NCBI GenBank assembly: GCA_007844125.1
Contig: CM017558.1
Coordinates: forward strand, 60,965,780 to 61,029,779
DNA from: Sinonovacula constricta
Taxonomy: Eukaryota > Mollusca > Bivalvia > Cardiida > Solecurtidae
DNA length: 64,000 nucleotides
Direction of reading: 5' to 3'
Part shown: piece by piece, positions 50,601 to 59,600 of the stretch
How positions within the stretch are numbered: the first letter of the stretch is position 1
Layout of the letters: each line of letters starts with the position of its first letter
Notes under the pieces: model-generated
Told to the model about the DNA's origin: nothing
What the model saw: the letters and a program-made list of their open reading frames with translations, nothing else
The model's database searches: none
Translations under genes and position numbers: made by a program

Positions 50601-53600
50601 TTTTTTAACAAATTGGAGCACCGTCGACGTGATCTTCAGCCGTATACAGTTACAGGAGAAATGCATAGAGCAAGACCAACCTCTGTATATGGTCTTTGTT
50701 GACTTTACAAAGGTCTTTGACACAGTAGGGAGGCAAGGACTGTGGAAACTACTGAGGAAGTACGGATGCCATGAGAATTTCACGTCTATGATTGAATCTC
50801 TGCACACAGGGATGAAAGCAAGCGTCATTGATGGAATAGCTACATCTGAATCTTTTGATGTCACAAACGGTGTCAGACAAGGTTGTGTATTGGCCTCTAC
50901 ACTATTTTCTATATTCCTATCAGGAATGCTGGAAGATGCCTTCAAAGGCATTGATGATGGTGTCTACATTCAGTCTTCAAGATGCCGACCTCTTCAATGT
51001 GGCACACTTCAAGGCAAGGACCAAAAGCATTCTCGTCTTGGTCAGAGAACTGCTGTTTGCAGATGACAGTGCACTACTTGCTTACTCACCAGAAGAAATT
51101 CAGCGTATTTTGACTACCTTCTCACAGGCATCAACAATTTGGCCTCAATATCAATATAAAAAAGTCCGAATTTTTTTACCAGCCAAACTCCTAAAGAACA
51201 CAGGAAGTGGATATTACAGTTGACAGAATAAAACTCAACTATGTCCAGGAATTCACTTACTTTGGTATCACAATAACATAGGATGGTAGAATCGATGCTG
51301 AATTACAAAAGAGAATGGCAAAGGCTAGTGCATCGTTTGGTAGTCTTCAACAAAGACTCCGGAACAACCACCAAGTGTCAACGAAAGTAAAAGGCATGTC
51401 TAGAGCAGTAGCGGTATCTACTCTCTTATATGGCGCTTAATCTTGGGCAGTCTACAGACGCCAAGTGAAGAAACGTCATGCCTTCATGATGCGTCATCTA
51501 AGATCCATACTAAACAACTACGATAGACGGAACACCTTATGAGAATGCCAAGTGACATACTTCCAAAGCAGATTCTGTTCTCACAGCTGCCACATGGACA
51601 GAGGAAAAGAGGCAGGCCACGCCTTCGATAAAAGGATACCATCAAGGGAAACCTGAAGCGAAGAAACATCAAGTTGGATTCCTGGGTTAAGCTGTCACAA
51701 CAGAGAAGTGACTGGAAAAAATCGGTGAAGTAATCTACATGAGAACAGACAAAGTCGCTTCACGACTGTCTGCGAATGATGACTCTCTCCATCTTGCCAC
51801 TTGCCACTTTGCCACTTGTATGTTTTAATTTGAGATGTGCCTGATCTTATAGTAGTTCAGAGGTTTATATTAGGAGATTTTCATAGCTTTTCGTATTTTA
51901 CTAGGTACACATTGATCGCACTTGAAAATATTAGCTTATGCGTGGTTAGTAAAGCTTTTTCGTGTACATTTGAATGTATGCTGTTTATTGAAGCTGCATA
52001 TGATGATTGCCAACAATGAATAAATACTTAGTTTTATTTTGCAATACGTCTAATGTGTCGTAAATGAATCCTATTAAATATTGCATGCAATAAAGATATA
52101 TGTTTTATTCATATATAGTAATGTGTCAGTTGAATGTCACAGAACTTAAAACATTCAAAGAACAATCTTCATCTGGTCAATGGATTACTTACTTAATATA
52201 TTTACTTACAAAAGACTTTCATCATTGACATTGTGTCAACTTCAGTGTCTGCCTATGAGTAAATTGCTATCATAAACATTTCAAGTAATATATATGACTG
52301 TTTAGGCTTGTCCCTCCTGTGAGTATTGCTTTTTGTCATAGTATTGATTGTAAACGCATTTTACATATTACTTTTTACATATCTTGTTAATATTATGATA
52401 AAGAGTTGTCGATGTAACCATAAAACAGGCTTGAATGTTAATGTTCTGATATAAGTCGATTTTACATACGTATTTCACGTCCAGTTTCCTGTGGTCGTAA
52501 TCTCGGAAATACTCAGTTGATTTTACGGACAACGTAAAGGGTCCGTAGGTAGTCTCTTTGCCTTCTTTCGGCCAATACTGCATGCACTTCAGCTGGGAAA
52601 CCAACCGGAGCATTTAGGTTTTATTCAATTCAATCATTCATCTATTAAATGATTTGTCAACAATAAACTATTAAAAGAACACTATCTATCATGCTACATG
52701 TACCTCTGTACGTTTAACGTTTATGCATATTGAAAAGTAAACTATGATAAAATAAAAATTGTAATTTAGAATATTTTTAATAAGTCTTTGTCCTTTTTGG
52801 CAAGTCACAGAATAACATTCAAAGTGAATTTCAAAAGATCGAAAACATATTTTGAGTTAACTGGCTAATACAAAAAAAATGTGCCAAAATCCATATAAAC
52901 AATTGATATTCAATGCAAAAGACAGTTTACGTAATAATAATTATTCTTATTCGTTATTCTGTTTTAGGTTCTGTCTAGACTTGCATCTCATTTTTTAAAT
53001 AAATATGAATATGAACAGAAAAAGATGTAAAGATTCCGTCGTACCTTTCCTCCCTCCACCGGGTTTGTAAGCATCACAATGAAGGACGTCTTCTGCTGCC
53101 AGACCATTCGCCAGAAATCTTCCACCATTGACGTTTTAGGACCTGTAGTATGACGATAATCAATACTGTCTAATTCATTTATTCAGAAAACCAGTAGTCG
53201 TGATGAAATATGTTGTCCTTAATCGATGCTCTTCATCTGGGCTTTCATCGTGAAGCTTCAGGCAATATTATTATCTTTTGGAATGATTTATGCATTGTTG
53301 CACTCTTGCTAAACGTGTCGTATAGTTTGAAAATATACAATGCTATGCAGTACGGCGACTTTGCCTATACTATACCAGTTTATTGTCGGGAGAGAGGCAA
53401 AGATGCGTGCTATTTAAATACGTCATTATTACTTTTTATGGTGATTACCTTGCGATGCTATGAATTTGGACTTTCTCTCAGTACCCTGAAATGAAACACT
53501 AGATGGCTTATTACAAAATATTTGTTATGCAATATAATTGAATAGGTTAACCCATTTACATGTATAATTCACATATTTAAATTATATAAACGCATTCCTA

Positions 53601-56600
53601 TTATACGTTATTTTATATTAAAATAATAATGTTAGGATGTTTTGTACTCCCATATTTATTACTTATCATTGCTATATCATGCCGTTCCACGTGGGTAATA
53701 TTTTTTACTAACCTGTGGTATGCCTGTGGTTCTACCTAGACATATATCGGAAGTCTTTCTCTACCAATAGTTTGCTGGATGTTATATGATCTACTAGAAA
53801 TCCTTATTTTAGTAACACTGGTAAATACATTCACAACTCGCTCGCTGCAATTGTCATGGCGGATAACGAAAGCGTTTTCGCAGTGGGTTGCGTTGAAAAT
53901 CCTTTCGTATTCTACTTAAAAATGGAATTATGAAATGTTATGGTAGATACCGATAGATAAATTGTTGATTGAACAAAATGTGTAAAAATTAATGCATGCC
54001 AATAGAAAGGATGGCTGATTCAGCGGTTTAAAAAGTGGTATGTGTTGACTGCTGTATCGGGAAGGATTCTATAGTAGTTTTGAAAGGAGCGATTGCATTG
54101 GTCGAAATACGGGCACTTGTCTATGCATATTCAATTACACAAAGGTCATTTTGACACGACCTCTTATGCGATGTAGTCAGATCCTAATCACGGACAGTAG
54201 ATGAGGGAAATGAGGATATGATTTTAATGAGATTGTATGATCTTAAATATTTTATTACAAAAACCTAAACGTGTACATGATTCTATAAAGGACCTACTAT
54301 TATGTACAGTATACATCATAAGTTTCACAAAAACTGTTTACATACCTACCTTTAAATTTGAAATTAAAGTTTTAAAAATATTTAATGTAAATGACGCACA
54401 CTTTTACCTACATCAATGAACGAAGCGTTGATATATTCACCCTCCCCTGGTCGGATTATCTTTAAAATTACGCGGTTGTGATCATCTAAAACAGAAGCAG
54501 CCAAATACAATGAATGTAACACAAGATACCTGTTTGACATAATACACGTATGTACATGATGACATTTGAAATAAACAACGCACAATTGTCCTGCTACACT
54601 TTAAACCACTAATTATATTGAGCAAACACCGACGTTGCAACTCAACTTACTACCAGCTTAATATAGTAAGGCTTATACCCCTAAGAAATAGATTTGCGCC
54701 ACTCTTGAGAGCGGTGTCTCTTATGTTTGGGGTGATAGTGTACCAGCGAATAACAGTAAATCGCAGGGACAGAAAGTTAGTAGTCTGCTTTTAACAGTGT
54801 AGTTTGCAAAATTAAGTGTAGCTTGGAATGAAAAAATACGATTTTGAAGCTTTTGGCGAAGTCTTGTTTTACTAAAGAAACTGAATATGTCGATATTAAT
54901 AATGCAACTTGCATTTACAGACGTAGTAGAAGGAAGAAGGCAAAGTAACAGTCTATTTCCCATTAAACATTTGAGCTTCGATTCTCTTACATGTAATAAA
55001 TTGACAGTGCGAGAGGGCGTTTAGTTCCTAGAATAGCCATTTCCGGTTCTCTGGGACACCTTGTATGTGTCACATCTGTGCTCTTGTATTACAATTGAAA
55101 AGCTGTTATTTTCCGCTTGAATGTTTTTCACTTTTACTTCTCATACTTATAAAAAGTGTATAAAAGAAGTTGCTCTCCAGTCTCAGTTCTGTAAAACGCG
55201 GTTGTTTTTCTTATAGTATAGTATTACTACGACATTGCAAATATTTTTTTAATTCCCAGACGATTGAGCACTTAAAAATAAATAAACAGTGGACCCATGA
55301 GAGAAATATATAACATGCAGCATAGGCAATAGTAACCTTTGTATTACCTCATTTACTAGAAACATGTTTAATGTAGTAATATGTAAAGAAACTATAGTAA
55401 ATGTATTTAAATACAATATTAATCAGCATACATACATGCAAACATTTCCTTATAGTTATGTTTGGCTTTGTTTTCATCTCGGCTGCCCACTTCATGTCTA
55501 TATAACAGTCCTGACCGAAGTGACTGAAAACGAACATCAGATCATAAACGAAGACGAATAAATAAACAAGCACATTTTGCCTACATGTATATGGTATATG
55601 TACCATATCAATTCATTTGTAATACTTTCAATTTCCACTTTCAGTTATGACTGGTACCCCAAAATTAACAATGTATATTTTATAAGGTGAATCCTGATCA
55701 CAAAGGCATGCATAAAAGATTATTTTAAAAATAAAAATGTTATTCTCGACTATGAATATGTTTCCACGTGACATGCTCCTTAATTAGAGTTAAAGTTACT
55801 TAAGAGACCGTCACCTTATATTCAGATATCAGTTGTTCAAAGTTACATTCACGTTGTTGTTCTATGAAGTCCCAGAGTTTGGTCACCGGCAGAACCTCGG
55901 TTTTCTCGGGCACTGCATACACGGCTTCGTCTGATGGAACAGCAGAGAGTGCCAGACCTTGAAAATGATAACTTGCTATGTTTGGCTATATTTATAATGG
56001 CTTATTTACGACAACATTGGACATCATGCGTGGGCATTTATAACAGTATCATATGCAATGACTAAGAATATATGATAAAGTCCTATGAGCATTGCAGCAT
56101 TATACCAAAATTTGAAAAGGCACAGGACAAATGTATTCAAATGCAAGCCAAATGTAAAAGTAAGAACAAATCTGTGATGAGTTATTTAACAAAAAGAGCA
56201 AGCCCGACAGTTACCACCTTAGAACAGTCAGTCGGCAATAAGGACCGACTGGGGTGCTAACCTGAAAGCAAATAAATCACGCCAAGAAAACAGCCAAGCG
56301 ATTTTTTTAAACTGTCCACTTTTTCATCTAAATGATTAGACTCTTTAATATGCCTGGCTGAAAGAAAATATGAAATAAGCCGAGGAGGGCTGATGAATTA
56401 TGAATTAGAATATGAATTAGACTTTTCATTAATAAACTTCAATGCCGTCAAAATATCGACTTATTTCTTTACTATTTCGGCGTACTAGTCCATCTCCATT
56501 TATGTATATTTAATTAGTTGTGAAATACATATATACAATGGTAAAACACAATGAAAACGTTTTAATATTTGCCAAATCCGCATATCTTTTCTCAAGACGT

Positions 56601-59600
56601 TTTCTTGTTGATATTGTTTGTAATTCAGCGCTCGCATGTGCAATGTCGAGTTGTTGTACCTTGTAGAGGCTCTAGGCTCAACACTGACAGTGGCATTTCA
56701 TTGTTTTGGTCGTTTTGTTGGCGTAAGGCGTCCTCATCCGCATCCACTCTTTGCATCGTTGTTGACTACGACCAAGGGTCCTATCGATCAGTTTTCTGTC
56801 TACAAATTGGGAATTAGAAATTGAAAACATTAAGCTTTTAATTATGATAAATTAATTATTAATAACAGTTATTTGTATATAAATCTTTTTCAACGTCATA
56901 TGATAAACATTCTTTATTAGTTCGTGAAACTGTTATGCTTTAAACTGTTATATTGCTCATTTTCAGTTTATCTTATTTCTCATGGCAAAGGAGAAAAGTG
57001 CATTTTGATATGGTATTTTGGACACACAATTCAACGCTGGAATTTCGTATGTTTAAACTAATATTAAACCAGTATGAATTAAAGAGTAAAGAGTAATTAT
57101 TCAACGTATCACATGAAGCTGCCTTATAACATCGTTATTTTATTTATTTGTTAATGATTTTTAATTCCAAGTAGTATATAGTACATTTAAAAGAAAACTT
57201 TTTACTACAACTTTATGACAAAATTATTATAGTGCAACGTATTGCAGTGAATGGGCTATTAATTGCAGACAAACCGATAGCTGTTGGGTTTGCTCTTTTC
57301 GTTAAATGACTCATCACAAATTTGTCCTTAATCTTCACTTGGCTTGCATGTAAAATACCTTTGTCCTTTGCCTTTTCAGAGTTTGGTATATGTTGCAATG
57401 CTCATAGGACTTTGTCACATATTCTTATTGTAAAACGTAATAATTTAGAAAATAAACAAAATTGTATATTCTGTGCACCGGTGGTTCTTCCAGAATTAGT
57501 CACAAGTAGCGAAGTGGTCCTGTAAGTTAGTGACCAGTATTTCTATGTATGTTATTGATTTAATATATGTAGCATCGATATGTTTTTGCTGATCGTTTAT
57601 CGATACACACTTATCGATATTTTTTGTGGAAAAGGGTTTTTACATATTTTTAAATGACATTCAAAGTTATAATAATTTGTTTGCAGTCATGTGTTTAGTG
57701 TCTTGATACACTTTTCTTTCAACGTCTTCGCAGATAGTTATATTGCATAAGCCAATCAAAACAATGAGTTGTACACTATATATTTATGTAAAAATCGTAA
57801 ACTATTATTGGACTAGTGTAGAAAAAGTCTTTTATTTCTGGACAGAAGTTTGTAGTAGAGATTGAAAGAAAGTTTAGTGTTTTAATTATCCTAGATATTG
57901 GTGTTTAATAATCAATTCAGGAAATGGTGCTTATTTATTAACTTTCCAAACTTAACAAACAGAAAAGACACAAGATAAAGTTGAAAATGCCATGTTTATT
58001 TTAAAGTAAAAATGTATCGATATATCGTTGATAATTGTTCCTTCGATATACTGACATCGAGTTAAATGGACAGTCCTAATTATTTTAACAATAGTATAAT
58101 ATTATAATGAAATAAAGTTACCAAAACTAAGTATAATTTAATTATTATGTTAATAATAACTTCATAGTATTATTTAAAAATAAAGACAGTATATTATGTT
58201 AATAACGAGGTGGTTCTCAAGCAAGGTTTTAGTGTACACATGTACAGACTTTTTACCTAGTGAGCCAGGCCTAAATTAAATCATAATATAAGAAACTATA
58301 TCTGTACTTCTTAACCACAATTATTATACAGGAACTTACATAATTCCAAAGAAGATCTGTGCCTAAGTTAGTAAGAACAAATGTACCATAATATGGTTAC
58401 ATTAACTTGTACCTTTTGCGCCACATTACGAGCCCTAGGCCGGCCAGAAGTCCCAACACTCCCAGTGTCCCAAAGACACATGCTGCTATGGCTCCAGTAG
58501 ACATCTTCTCATCACGTTGGTCCTCCATCTGGGCTACAATCACCGAAAACGCCATTCAGTTAATTCAAGAAGTTATATTAATGTTGGTGATCTCGCCGTC
58601 CGTTGCATCAATTGAATCACATGTACATACACATCGCATTAAATGGTTCGTTGACTTAAACTAATTAAAGTAGAACTGCTTTAAATGGATAGTTATTTTA
58701 CACAATAAGTACATTTTGTAAAAGCATTGTTGTGAGACATCGTGCATATCTAAAAAATTTAAATTAAATAAGTTAGACATATAGATCATAGAGAACAACA
58801 ACACAAATGTGTTTGTTAAGTTCAGCGCTTTATTAACTTAAAAACACCTTTTAGCTAATGTATGATTAATAATGACATTTGTTTTCAAGCGGAACCTGTG
58901 CTATTTTCAGTTAACCTAAGACGTCCGGCAAATGTATTTTCAACTTTGCTTTGCCGTTCCTTTTGTAATCGATTTAATTAGATGTGGCTAGAACAAAATA
59001 TGATATGCACTGACATCATGTTTTGTTTGCATTACGGCGCTAAAATAAAACAAAATTACCGGAAGTGCACAAGTCGCCAGAGAAATGAGTACTACAGCCC
59101 TTCTCACACACGCCTGTCACATGATGACATGTTGAGTTATCCAGACAACTTCCACATAAACTACTGCAGTTAAGGCCGTATGTGTAGGCTTTGCATTCTG
59201 CAAGAAGGACAAAACTAGTTTTTTTTTCGACCAAGAACACCAGATGTACATGCAAATGGGTAATTATTTATTAAGCGCCGCCCTGGAAAGTGGTGCCTCT
59301 TGAGAAATACAATTTTTATGGGGACAGTACTTTCTTTGGAACAGAAACCGAGAAGTTAAAACTGAGACAGCAATTATAAAAAAGGATATTATAAAAATAG
59401 CTGGCCTTAATGAGAATTCGCAGCTGCTTGGCGATGTCTAGTTTAGCAAAAGAAATTGAGTATGCCGCTTGTAATTACAGAAAGATGTAGAAGGCAACAA
59501 GGAAGAAAACAAAGTAGGAGATCTTTCTTCTAACAGAGTTATCTTTCTTTACTCTCATCATAATATCTAAAGAATCGACAGTGTTTAAGAGCGTCTTCCC

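Noticed and set aside
53714..53736. Short exon between 54,412 and 53,142 reading EPQAYH
   Set aside because: Its phase does not join either neighbour; the exon at 53,449-53,485 ([12 protein letters not shown]) fits both.
57476..57520. Juxtamembrane exon reading [13 protein letters not shown]
   Set aside because: It starts in the right phase after the transmembrane exon but ends one base out of phase with the next exon, and the sequence is not distinctive.
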